Source: Nitrospirota bacterium (lineage in GTDB: Bacteria > Nitrospirota > CAKKRA01 > 9FT-COMBO-42-15). Taken from it: a DNA stretch of 8,112 nt. This document shows, piece by piece, positions 1-5,986 of this stretch. The stretch is taken from assembly GCA_016195585.1 (NCBI GenBank), contig JACPZJ010000031.1, forward strand, positions 1 through 8,112, read 5' to 3'. Positions within the stretch are counted from its first letter, which is position 1; the number at the start of each line of letters is the position of its first letter. The position numbers and the translations under genes were made by a program. A model generated the notes under the pieces. The model searched no databases, had not been told where the DNA came from, and saw only the letters and a list, made by a program, of their open reading frames with translations.

Positions 1-570
1 TTCAAGGCTTATTTGAAGAAAGAGCTTCTTCCTGTCAATTGACGCTAACTTCTCTGCCTTTTCTTTTGCAAGGAGCGTCCCGTTTGTAAGGATAACAAGC
101 TCCCTGTCCTTTGTTATATAGTTAATCAATGTAAATATGTCATGTCTTAAAAATGGCTCGCCGCCGGTAAAGTAAAATCGTCTTACTCCGAGCGACTTTG
201 CCTCATCAACAACCCTGATTATATCTGTTGCGCTGAGTTTATCTTTTTCTCCCTCGCCTGCTGAAACGAGGCAGTGTTTACACTTCAGATTGCATGAGTT
301 ATTGGTGTATATCCAAAGTTCTGTGAGCCTCTTTGGCTCAATTACCATTCCCCTGCCCGGATAGTCTCTTTTGCAGCCTTCCTCAACAAAACCCTCTTCT
401 CTAAGGCGAGATGTAAAACTCTCTGATTCAAGGCTGCCGCTCTTAATTATAGCACCCTTAATAATCTCTGCCCCTGCCTTGTTACAGCTTATCCAGTTTG
501 GCGCATCAGGGTCAATAAAGAGATGAAGCCCTCCTTTTTTTAATTCAATGATATTTTTTTTAATCTTCAT
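1..570 (-). CDS. Radical SAM protein with PqqD-like N-terminal region (3' end outside window)
   Basis: Read on the minus strand from ATG at 570-568, the frame stays open for 190 codons to the window edge, so the C-terminus is missing. Residues about 8-65 resemble the small PqqD-like recognition domain found before many peptide-modifying radical SAM enzymes. Cys93, Cys97 and Cys100 form the CxxxCxxC motif (CNLKCKHC) that binds the SAM-cleaving [4Fe-4S] cluster. The GGEP motif at 136-139 is the usual SAM-contacting element, and ILTNGT (160-165) fits the following beta strand. Whether a SPASM domain follows cannot be seen. The substrate is unknown; peptide modification or a heme/cofactor maturation role are both possible. 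The chosen ATG is preceded by AGGAT with almost no spacer, so the start is less certain than the family call. A promoter with an internal palindrome lies upstream (610-638). Confidence 0.92.
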   Translation of the reverse strand, partial: MKIKKNIIELKKGGLHLFIDPDAPNWISCNKAGAEIIKGAIIKSGSLESESFTSRLREEGFVEEGCKRDYPGRGMVIEPKRLTELWIYTNNSCNLKCKHCLVSAGEGEKDKLSATDIIRVVDEAKSLGVRRFYFTGGEPFLRHDIFTLINYITKDRELVILTNGTLLAKEKAEKLASIDRKKLFLQISLE

Positions 571-609
571 ATCCTGATAGGGTATTTCCAAAGAGATTTT
601 TTACTCTAA

Positions 610-638
610 AATATACCATCTTAATAAAGATGATACAA
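610..638 (-). promoter_or_regulatory. Predicted promoter of the radical SAM gene with internal palindrome
   Basis: On the minus strand, TTGTAT (638-633) and TATATT (615-610) are separated by 17 nt, and the -10 box is preceded by TGG, an extended -10 arrangement. The spacer is filled by a perfect inverted repeat, CATCTT-TATT-AAGATG (617-632), placed where a bound repressor would block RNA polymerase. The hexamers and palindrome are seen; control by a repressor is inferred. Confidence 0.5.
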
Positions 639-668
639 CAATTTTTTTCCTGCTTTTTGGTCTTGACT

Positions 669-696
669 TTGACTGCCAAATATCATAAACTATAAA
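669..696 (+). promoter_or_regulatory. Predicted sigma-70 promoter of tRNA-fMet
   Basis: TTGACT at 669-674 and TATAAA at 691-696 are 16 nt apart and end 16 nt before the tRNA, consistent with a short 5' leader. A second TTGACT starts at 663 but would give a longer spacer. This promoter diverges from that of the radical SAM gene. Confidence 0.6.
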
Positions 697-712
697 AACT
701 TACATGACGTGA

Positions 713-789
<77 letters not shown>

Positions 790-797
790 ATAAAATA

Positions 798-833
798 AAA
801 AGGGTTTAGAGGTTTTTCTCTAAGCCCTTTTTT
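798..833. terminator. Bidirectional intrinsic terminator between tRNA-fMet and korB
   Basis: A 12-bp stem, AAGGGTTTAGAG (800-811) with CTCTAAGCCCTT (818-829), contains one G-T pair and a GTTTTT loop. It is followed by a T run for plus-strand transcripts. An A-rich stretch on the other side becomes a T-rich tract on the minus strand. It lies 9 nt after the tRNA and 18 nt after the korB stop codon, so it can end both converging transcripts. Confidence 0.85.
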
Positions 834-850
834 ATTGCCTGCCGGCTGCT

Positions 851-1598
851 TTAATAAAATTCTTTGAGTGTAGTTTCTATCTTTGAGGGATTATAGGACT
901 GCCTTATAAGCGGGTTTTCTTTAATTACAGGGATTCTCTCTTCAAATGTGGGACGGTTATTGCGGTATATTACACCTATTGGAATCCTATCGCCCCATTC
1001 AAGCGCCCTATTAAAGGCATTTATCCTGTCCTCAGGATTATATTCAGGCTCTATTTTATATACCCTCTGCCTGTACCATTCATAGGTATTTATCTTGTTA
1101 AATACCACGCAGGGCTGGAAGATGTCAACCAAACTAAACCCCTTATAGGACGCCAAAGGGCTGATTCTTTGTTGCCATACCTCCCTTATCTGTGGCCATG
1201 CTTGTTGGCGATGCCTGACCTTTTGTGAGGCCGTATATCTGATTGTCATGCACAAAGAGTTTTACATTAATATTTCTCCTCATGGCATGAAGCAGGTGAT
1301 TGCCTCCCTCGCCATAACAATCGCCGTCTCCTGCAACTGCTATCACAGGCATCTCATGATTGGCAAGCCTTATCCCTGTTGCAACAGGGAGCGTCCTTCC
1401 ATGAAGGCCATTGAAGGTATTGCACTTCAAATAATGCGGGAATTTTCCTGCCTGTCCAATGCCAGAGACAATGGTAAACTGATGCGGCTCTATGCCGAGC
1501 TCAACCACGGCATCCTTAAAGACCTTGAGGATTGGAAAATTTCCGCACCCCGGACACCATGCAGGCGCCTCTCCTTTATAATCCTCTAATTTGGGCAT
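851..1598 (-). pseudogene. korB: 2-oxoacid:ferredoxin oxidoreductase beta subunit, internally deleted and frameshifted
   Basis: The beta subunit binds thiamine diphosphate and an Fe-S cluster in the enzyme that oxidatively decarboxylates a 2-oxoacid (such as 2-oxoglutarate) to an acyl-CoA with ferredoxin as acceptor. It also works in reverse in the reductive TCA cycle. The first fragment (1598 to 1143) starts MPKLEDYKGEAPAWCPGCGN. It contains cluster cysteines 15 and 18, the ThDP motif GDGDCYGEGGNH, and GQASPTS, and ends PFGVL-stop. The second fragment lies in another frame and runs from about 1160 to 851; it resumes at YKGFSLVDIFQPCVVFN with a further conserved Cys and a normal C-terminus. 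Family members have roughly 40 residues between these blocks; here PFGV and YKGFS abut at the same bases, so DNA has been lost and the frame altered. The start has SD AGGAGA (1604-1609) and overlaps the korA end by 23 bp, implying coupling. A functional protein is not expected unless the gap is an assembly error. Confidence 0.85.
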
Positions 1599-3335
1599 CT
1601 ATTTCTCCTGCGAGGCCTTTTAGCATAAATGGCCGGCCGTCGTATTTGTTGATCCTGTGCTTAAACTCGTATCCTGTCTCTGCCCTCATAAGGCGGGCGA
1701 ATTGGCCTGTGGCATTGTTTTCAATGCAGATTGCTGTTTTTGCATTGTTTAATAAATCAAGATAATGAGGATGGGAGTCGGGGGAGGGGAATGGATAAAT
1801 CTCGCTAAAATGCAGCATGGCTATACCCCCCTTCCCCCCCCCTTAATAAGGGGGGGATGGGGGGGGGGTGATAACGCATCAACTGCCTCTTTCATCACAC
1901 CATAAGTTGAACCCCATCCCGCAATCACAATTTCTGGCTTTGCATCGCCATAAAGAAATGGCGGCTCTATCTCCTGTCTGATAAGAGGCAGTTTTTTAAA
2001 GAGCCTCTTTTGCACCATCTTTATCCTTGTCTCAGCATCCTCAACAATATGGCCTTCTTCTCCATGTTCATCGCTGTCTGTTACTACTACATGCTTAGCA
2101 TCACCCGGTACTGCAAGCGGCGACACGGCTGTATCAGTAAGGGCATGTCTTTTATATGAGGCAAGTTTTTTAAAACTATCACCTCTTAACCTATAATCAG
2201 TATATTTCAGCTTCTTTATATCAAATCCTTCAAATGTCCACTGTGAGTCAGCAAGATACTGGTCAGTAAGGATAAAGGCAGGCGCCTGATATTTTTCTGC
2301 CAGATCAAATGCCTTGTTTGTAAGATAAAATGCCTGCTCAGCCGTGCCGGGTGCAAAGATAATCCGCGGGAATTCCCCATGCGCAGTATGGAGCGTAAAT
2401 AATAAATCACCCTGTTCTGTCCTTGTTGGGAACCCAGTTGCAGGGCCGGGCCTCTGGGCAAGGGCAATAACAATTGGCGTCTCTGTCATCCCTGCGAGAG
2501 AAAGGCCCTCAACCATCAGGGCAAAACCGCCGCCTGAGCTTGCAGTCATTGCCCTTACACCTGCAAAGGATGCGCCCAATGCCATATTGATTGCTGCTAT
2601 CTCATCCTCTGACTGTTCAACAACAATGCCGTACTCCTTTGCCTTTGAGGCAACATAAAGCATAATGCCTGTTGATGGCGTCATGGGATAGCCAGAATAA
2701 AACTTGCAGCCTGATGCGACAGCGCCGAGCCCGATTGCTTCATTGCCTGCAATCAGCATCTTTGGCTGAGATGATTTGCCGAGAGAGAAGGAACACCCTG
2801 TACATGCCTTTACAGAAAAATCATAGCCTGCCGTCGCCGCCTTTGTATTTTCCTTTATTACATCTTCACCCTTTTTTTTGAATGTATCTTTTATAATATC
2901 AAGGAGGATATTTAGCTTCATCCCAAGGATCCCAAGCACAGCGCCTGTTGCCACTGTATTTGCCATTATACGATTTCCGCCATCCTTTATTGCAAGCTCT
3001 ACAAAGGGGATGTCAAGAAAATTGGGCTTTTCATATTTCTGTTTTAATGAGGAAGAGTCATAGATGATATAGCCGTTCGCTGATAATTCTTTTTCGTGAA
3101 GGGATATGCCCTCTTTATCAAGGGCAACGAGTATGTCAATCTTTTCCATTGATGCAGATATAGGCTTATCAGAGAATCTTATCTGGAAAAAATTATGGCC
3201 GCCCCTTATGCGGGACTCATAGTCCTGATGTGTAAAGACATGATAGCCTGTCCTTGAAAAAACCCTCGCCAGCGTATCGCCAATCGTCTGGATACCCTGA
3301 CCTGCCTCGCCGCCGATCTTTATGGTGTAGTCCAT
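1576..3335 (-). pseudogene. korA: 2-oxoacid:ferredoxin oxidoreductase, fused gamma-alpha subunit, interrupted by a G/C-tract palindrome and frameshift
   Basis: The start at 3335 has a strong SD (AGAGGAGG, 3341-3348, 5-nt spacer). Residues 1 to about 180 are the gamma domain (GGEAGQGIQTIG at 8-19). From about 190 the alpha subunit follows, with the YSGYPMTPST signature at 213-222, EDEIAA near 245 and SGGGFAL near 270. The frame ends at 1821 after a foreign tail of proline and glycine residues (489-504) encoded by a palindrome. The genuine C-terminus, MLHFSEIYPF through the ENNATGQFARL and KYDGRPF motifs, continues from 1818 to 1576 in another frame. One extra base in the C tracts at 1826-1842 would join the two frames into one protein of about 585 residues carrying a short inserted linker. 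It is therefore either a true frameshift or a homopolymer miscall. It forms the catalytic complex with the beta subunit encoded next. A promoter candidate lies at 3515-3523. Confidence 0.87.
1825..1868. repeat. C/G-tract palindromic element inserted in korA
   Basis: Runs of 6 and 9 C (1826-1831, 1834-1842) face runs of 7 and 10 G (1850-1856, 1859-1868) around a central TTAAT-AA, giving a long imperfect hairpin. It lies between codons for EAVDAL and the conserved IAMLHFSE block of the alpha subunit, where family members have only a short linker. In the korA frame it reads PPPHPPLIKGGGRG without a stop, so the element itself is translatable. The uneven tract lengths carry the frameshift. Confidence 0.8.
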
Positions 3336-3397
3336 GGCATCCTCCTCTGTTTTTAAAAAGGACTTAATGGCATTCTGAATCTCAGCGTTATTTTTAT

Positions 3398-3493
3398 TTA
3401 AGATCTCGGATTTAACATATTTAGGGACTGCAACCTCGGTGTATAAGGATTAAGAAGGGAGAGCTTCTCAGGTATCTTAACAGACATTGCCAT
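3398..3493 (-). CDS. Possible 31-residue upstream ORF or degraded leader gene before korA
   Basis: ATG at 3493-3491 has a good SD (AAGAGG, 3499-3504, 5-nt spacer) just downstream of an extended -10 promoter. The product begins MAMSVKIPEKLSLLNPYT and stops at 3398. After NPYT the neighbouring frame continues with coding-like composition (EVAVPKYVKSEILNKNNAEI) straight into the korA frame without a stop. A single-base indel near 3440 could therefore have split a longer small protein or an N-terminal extension of korA. No family is recognised. Confidence 0.3.
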   Translation of the reverse strand: MAMSVKIPEKLSLLNPYTPRLQSLNMLNPRS

Positions 3494-3514
3494 TTGCGCC
3501 TCTTTATGAATAAT

Positions 3515-3523
3515 ATTATAGCA
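3515..3523 (-). promoter_or_regulatory. Extended -10 promoter for the korA-korB operon
   Basis: On the minus strand TGC-TATAAT (3523-3515) is a consensus -10 with the TGn extension. No good -35 is seen at 17 nt, which an extended -10 can tolerate. Transcription would start near 3508, just before the ribosome binding site of the small upstream ORF and about 170 nt before korA. Confidence 0.5.
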
Positions 3524-3593
3524 CAAAAGAAAGGATTGGTTATAGAAATCCTTATTATATTTAATTACTTCCTCTTTAGCAGATGACGCATTC

Positions 3594-3850
3594 TCATCTC
3601 ACCACTGCCCTGATAAGTTTTACCAATAACCTTAAACCCTCTTCATCGGTCTCTTTAAGCAAGCTGTTTAAGGCTTCTTTTAATTCCTTTGGACTTTCAG
3701 CTTCATGTGCAAACTCAAAAAAGTCCTTTAGCTCAACATTCAAGACATTGGCGATTCTTTCCAATTTTCTGAAAGTTTTTCCTGAGACAATTCTCTTAAT
3801 TTACGAAGCTCCTTGATTCTACTGCCAAGTAACTCCTTTGTTGTTTTCAT
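3594..3850 (-). pseudogene. XRE-family transcriptional regulator with deleted HTH core and frameshift
   Basis: The start ATG (3850-3848) has SD GGAGG (3855-3859). The first frame reads MKTTKELLGSRIKELRKLRE then LSQEKLSE, the classic first helices of a Cro/C1-type HTH, and then runs into a stop after ENWKESPMS. The second frame resumes at once with KLERIANVLNVELKDFFEF, the conserved end of the same domain. It continues with an acidic and leucine-rich tail (EALNSLLKETDEEGLRLLVKL...) to a TGA at 3594-3596. The missing part, about 20-25 residues, contains the recognition helix and turn, so DNA binding should be lost. It faces the palindromic region at 3907-3986, which would be the natural autoregulatory operator of an intact copy. 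The family call is confident; whether the deletion is real or an assembly error is open. Confidence 0.8.
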
Positions 3851-3906
3851 AAGCCCTCCAAAAGTAATTGAATTTTCAAGCATTTAGAGGGATTTTTGAA
3901 CTATAT

Positions 3907-3950
3907 AAAATATAGATTTATCTTGATAATATCAATATTTAATATATACT
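3907..3950. promoter_or_regulatory. Divergent promoters sharing an operator-like palindrome
   Basis: The perfect palindrome TTGATAATATCAA (3923-3935) contains TTGATA on both strands. On plus, TTGATA (3923-3928) is 16 nt from TATACT (3945-3950). On minus, TTGATA (3935-3930) is 17 nt from TATTTT (3912-3907), directed at the XRE gene. A protein bound here would cover both -35 boxes. The hexamers are seen; regulation is inferred. Confidence 0.45.
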
Positions 3951-3986
3951 TACCTGTATAAAAGGTAGAAGTTTGATAATATTATC
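3951..3986. repeat. Further operator-like inverted repeats upstream of the plus-strand genes
   Basis: TACCT-GTATAAA-AGGTA spans 3951-3967. GATAATATTATC (3975-3986) is a perfect 12-bp palindrome. The 10-mer TTGATAATAT at 3973-3982 repeats that at 3923-3932 exactly 50 bp away, close to five helical turns, so both copies lie on the same DNA face. Cooperative binding by a dimeric regulator is possible. Confidence 0.4.
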
Positions 3987-4053
3987 TATTTTAATAGAGG
4001 CTATGAAAAGATGTTTTGGCTGCGGAAGGAACCGTGACACAGCCGTTTAACTA

Positions 4054-4068
4054 AATCCCAGTGGGATT
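4054..4068. repeat. Short perfect inverted repeat AATCCCA-G-TGGGATT
   Basis: Seven-base arms flank a single G. It stands alone between the AT-rich control region and the methyltransferase gene, in sequence of higher G+C than the preceding 150 bp. It is too lacking in a T tract to be an intrinsic terminator. It may be the end of a repeat or mobile element, but no partner copy is present in the window. Confidence 0.45.
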
Positions 4069-4108
4069 AGCGAATCCATCCATCTGTCTCGTAAAACAAT
4101 CTCCTTAT

Positions 4109-4504
4109 ATGAAGATATTCAAGACACAAGATTTTCTGGCGGGATTTCTAATCAACCACCACCAAGAAAAAATCTTGGACCTCGGTTGCGGTAACAGAAA
4201 AGTATCGGGCGCCATAGGTGTTGACTGTATTGTATCGACTATCGTTGATGTGGTGCATGATCTCAATCAATTTCCATATCCTTTTGATGATGCTTCGTTT
4301 GATGCAGTGGTGCTAAATCATGTAATTGAGCATCTTGAAGATATTCCTCATACGCTTAAAGAGGTACATCGGCTGTTGAAACCTGAGGGGGAAGTCTGGA
4401 TAGCAACCCCCCATTTCTCGGACAGCCATTCGTGGGTTGATCATACCCACCGATATCATCTCAGCATTCGGAGCTTCATAATAAGACATACTCAACCTCT
4501 TTAA
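4109..4504 (+). CDS. Class I SAM-dependent methyltransferase, C-terminally truncated
   Basis: From ATG 4109 the product is 131 residues (MKIFKTQDFLAG...). The glycine-rich SAM motif I is ILDLGCGN near residues 22-29. The acidic motif II region is followed by FDAVVLNHVIEHL (about residues 78-90), then LKEVHRLLKPEGEVWIATPHF. This is the Methyltransf_11/UbiE-like pattern often seen in small-molecule or sugar methyltransferases. Members usually exceed 200 residues; here the homology runs to HRYHLSIRSF and is followed by about eight unrelated residues. The bases after that belong in the opposite direction to a nucleotidyltransferase remnant, so the 3' end was probably lost in a rearrangement. The frame also opens upstream at GTG 4061 within a palindrome, but the family-like sequence starts at 4109. 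No convincing ribosome binding site is visible. Function is doubtful. Confidence 0.72.
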   Translation: MKIFKTQDFLAGFLINHHQEKILDLGCGNRKVSGAIGVDCIVSTIVDVVHDLNQFPYPFDDASFDAVVLNHVIEHLEDIPHTLKEVHRLLKPEGEVWIATPHFSDSHSWVDHTHRYHLSIRSFIIRHTQPL

Positions 4505-4578
4505 GAATCTTGGTCTTTAAATAGGGGCTGAGACTTTCAGGGGTTACAAGCTCTACTTCTCTATGAAACAAATCTTCT
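4476..4578 (-). pseudogene. C-terminal remnant of an MNT-type nucleotidyltransferase
   Basis: The minus frame ending at TGA 4478-4476 reads LFHREVELVTPESLSPYLKT followed by KILKEVEYVLL. The pattern (x)REV-(D/E)LVT-xxxLSPYLKxxIxxEVEYV is the characteristic C-terminus of small minimal nucleotidyltransferases (MntA/MJ0435 type), usually antitoxin-like partners of HEPN proteins. The frame is closed by a stop at 4593-4595, and the catalytic GSxxxGxxxxxSDxD part is absent, replaced by the end of the ketosynthase-like gene. About 34 of the usual 100 or so residues remain. It overlaps the truncated methyltransferase end by about 29 bp. Confidence 0.7.
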
Positions 4579-5808
4579 TTATTTATATCTTTTTACAAGC
4601 AAGGATATATTGCTCCCGCCATTGGAGAAGGAGTTAAGAAGAACGGTATTTACCTTTGCCTTTCGGGCAGTGTTTGGGACATAATCTAAGTCGCATTCAG
4701 GATCAGGGACAGAATAATTAATGGTAGGCGGGATTATGTTATCCCTTATTGCAAGGAGTGATGTAATAAGCCTTACAGCGCCCATGCCCTTAAAATCGCC
4801 TGTAATCGGCTTTGTGGAGCTTACAGGAACCTCTTTTGCCTTTTTACCAAAGACCTCTTTCATTGCCATTGTCTCAAGGGCATCCAGCTTTGTGCCATTT
4901 GCAGAGGCATTGATATAGTCAATATCACCAACTGTTATATCTGACGATTTCATAGCCAATCTGACTGCCTCAATCATTGAATCGGGTTTTTCATCGTAAT
5001 CAGCAATATCACAGCTTCCGCCTGTCATACCCCAGCCCGCAATCTCGCCATAAATCCTCGCACCCCTGTTTAATGCATGGTCAAGCCTTTCCAAGAGAAG
5101 GATGCCGGCGCCTTCGCCAACAATCAGGCCGTTTCTTCTTTTGTCAAAGGGGGAAAAGATTTCCTCATTCCCGTCTCTTGGTGAAGGGGAATTGAGTGCG
5201 CAGTAGGCATGAAAAAGAATTGCATTAAGCTCATCCACACCGCCTGCTACAACTGCATCCGCACGATTGTCCATGATGAGCCTTGCTGCATAGCAGATAG
5301 CTGCCTCTGCGGACGCCTCCTTCTGCATGAAGGTAGAATTTGGCCCCTTAACCTTTAGCTCAAAGGATATCTGGCTTGCTGCAGTATTCGGGACAGTGAT
5401 GGGAAAGAGCATGGGATTTGTGGCATTCGGCCCGTTTTTTAATAGTCCTACATAAAACTCCTCTGTTGGCGCTGTGCCGCCATATCCGCTTCCAATTACA
5501 ATGCCGATGCGTGGTGAATTTTCAGCCGTTACTTGCAGGCCTGAGTCCTTTATTGCCTGCATGGCGCTTACAGCGGCAAGCTGCGACACCTTGTCCATCC
5601 TCCTTATCTTCATTGGGTCAATAAATTTCTCTGGTGAGAAATCCTTGACTATCCCGCCGAGCTTTGAAGGATAAGAGGTGGTGTCAAAGAGTGTTATAGG
5701 GCTTATTCCAGATTTACCATCAACACATGCCTTCCATAATGCCTCTGCATTGTTGCCTGCGGAGGTTATTGCAGCAATACCTGTGATTACAACCCTGTTT
5801 TTCTTCAT
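4579..5808 (-). CDS. Ketosynthase-like protein lacking the catalytic triad (KS-beta/chain-length-factor-like)
   Basis: 409 residues with the complete thiolase-fold beta-ketoacyl-ACP synthase II layout: RVVITGIAAITSAGNN at the N-terminus, PFDKRRNGLIVGEGAGILLLE (about 220-240), and PPTINY with the GGSN block at the C-terminus. All three catalytic positions are changed. The nucleophile Cys is Glu164 (in FMQKEASAE), the first His becomes Ser302 (INASANGT instead of INAHGT), and the second His becomes Asp338 (ITGDFKG instead of GHCLG). Lys333 is kept. It is similar throughout to the active ketosynthase encoded just upstream, especially at the C-terminus (CDLDYVPNTARK in both), so the pair arose by duplication. 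The role proposed from type II polyketide synthases is a non-condensing partner that shapes chain length. The start at 5808 was chosen by homology; the frame extends to 5901 only through repeat DNA. The SD is weak (AGAGAA about 9 nt upstream). Confidence 0.88.
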   Translation of the reverse strand: MKKNRVVITGIAAITSAGNNAEALWKACVDGKSGISPITLFDTTSYPSKLGGIVKDFSPEKFIDPMKIRRMDKVSQLAAVSAMQAIKDSGLQVTAENSPRIGIVIGSGYGGTAPTEEFYVGLLKNGPNATNPMLFPITVPNTAASQISFELKVKGPNSTFMQKEASAEAAICYAARLIMDNRADAVVAGGVDELNAILFHAYCALNSPSPRDGNEEIFSPFDKRRNGLIVGEGAGILLLERLDHALNRGARIYGEIAGWGMTGGSCDIADYDEKPDSMIEAVRLAMKSSDITVGDIDYINASANGTKLDALETMAMKEVFGKKAKEVPVSSTKPITGDFKGMGAVRLITSLLAIRDNIIPPTINYSVPDPECDLDYVPNTARKAKVNTVLLNSFSNGGSNISLLVKRYK

Positions 5809-5825
5809 CTGATAAATTCTCTTTT

Positions 5826-5862
5826 CACCCTCCCCCTCACCCCCTCCCGTCAAGGGAGGGGG
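5826..5862 (+). repeat. C-rich palindromic element, left copy
   Basis: Pyrimidine-rich CCCTCCCCCTCAC leads into a perfect 9-bp hairpin, CCCCCTCCC (5840-5848) with GGGAGGGGG (5854-5862), loop GTCAA. It has the same architecture (CCCTCACCC-type arm, then CTCCC hairpin) as the copy at 5938-5977, in the opposite orientation. It is of the intergenic palindrome type, not a gene. It sits 18 bp upstream of the KS-beta start. Confidence 0.75.
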
Positions 5863-5871
5863 ATTATTGCA

Positions 5872-5894
5872 GGAGCAGGTTTGTAACCTGCTCC
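5872..5894. repeat. 10-bp hairpin GGAGCAGGTT-TGT-AACCTGCTCC
   Basis: A perfect inverted repeat with a 3-nt loop. Its inner part (CAGGTTTGTAACCTG) closely matches the core of the next hairpin (CAGGTTGCAAACCTG, 5908-5922), so the two are probably copies of one unit. Neither has a T tract. Confidence 0.75.
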
Positions 5895-5903
5895 GAAACA
5901 TTT

Positions 5904-5928
5904 GGGTTCAGGTTGCAAACCTGAACCC
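5904..5928. repeat. 11-bp hairpin GGGTTCAGGTT-GCA-AACCTGAACCC
   Basis: A perfect inverted repeat with a 3-nt loop, 9 nt from the preceding hairpin and sharing its core. It is bracketed by the two C-rich elements. The outer GGGTTCA also resembles the repeat units flanking the four-helix-bundle gene at 7199 and 7627. Confidence 0.75.
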
Positions 5929-5937
5929 GCAAAGGTT

Positions 5938-5977
5938 CCCTCTCCCCTTGTGGGAGAGGGCAAGGGTGAGGGGTAAT
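5938..5977 (-). repeat. C-rich palindromic element, right copy (inverted)
   Basis: A perfect 9-bp hairpin, CCCTCTCCC (5938-5946) with GGGAGAGGG (5952-5960), is followed by CAAGGGTGAGGGG. Read on minus it is CCCCTCACCCTTG then the hairpin, the same plan as the element at 5826-5862. The two copies form an inverted pair around the twin hairpins. It begins 9 bp after the KS-alpha stop codon. Confidence 0.75.
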
Positions 5978-5986
5978 TTTTTTCAG

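Noticed and set aside
2344..2658. Plus-strand 104-codon ORF within korA
   Set aside because: It is a shadow frame antisense to a strongly conserved alpha-subunit coding region.
3583..3816. 77-codon plus-strand ORF starting MTHSHLTT
   Set aside because: It lies antisense to the XRE pseudogene, is serine/phenylalanine-rich as expected for a shadow frame, and has no SD.
4003..4050. 15-codon plus-strand ORF MKRCFGCGRNRDTAV with a CxxC motif
   Set aside because: It has GAGG only 2 nt from the ATG, is very short, and matches no family I recognise. It could be a leader peptide or a 5' remnant, but this cannot be supported.
4010..4080. Riboswitch-like structured RNA before the methyltransferase
   Set aside because: A few complementary stretches exist, but no conserved core of a riboswitch class I know can be identified.
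4061..4108. GTG start at 4061 for the methyltransferase
   Set aside because: The GTG lies inside an inverted repeat, no SD precedes it, and family-like sequence starts at the ATG at 4109.
5809..5901. Extension of the KS-beta frame to an ATG at 5901
   Set aside because: The extra 31 residues are encoded by the palindromic repeats and have no ketosynthase homology, so the start at 5808 fits the family.
5826..5977. CRISPR array or intrinsic terminators in the hairpin cluster
   Set aside because: There are no regularly spaced direct repeats with unique spacers, and no T tract follows any stem in a useful position.
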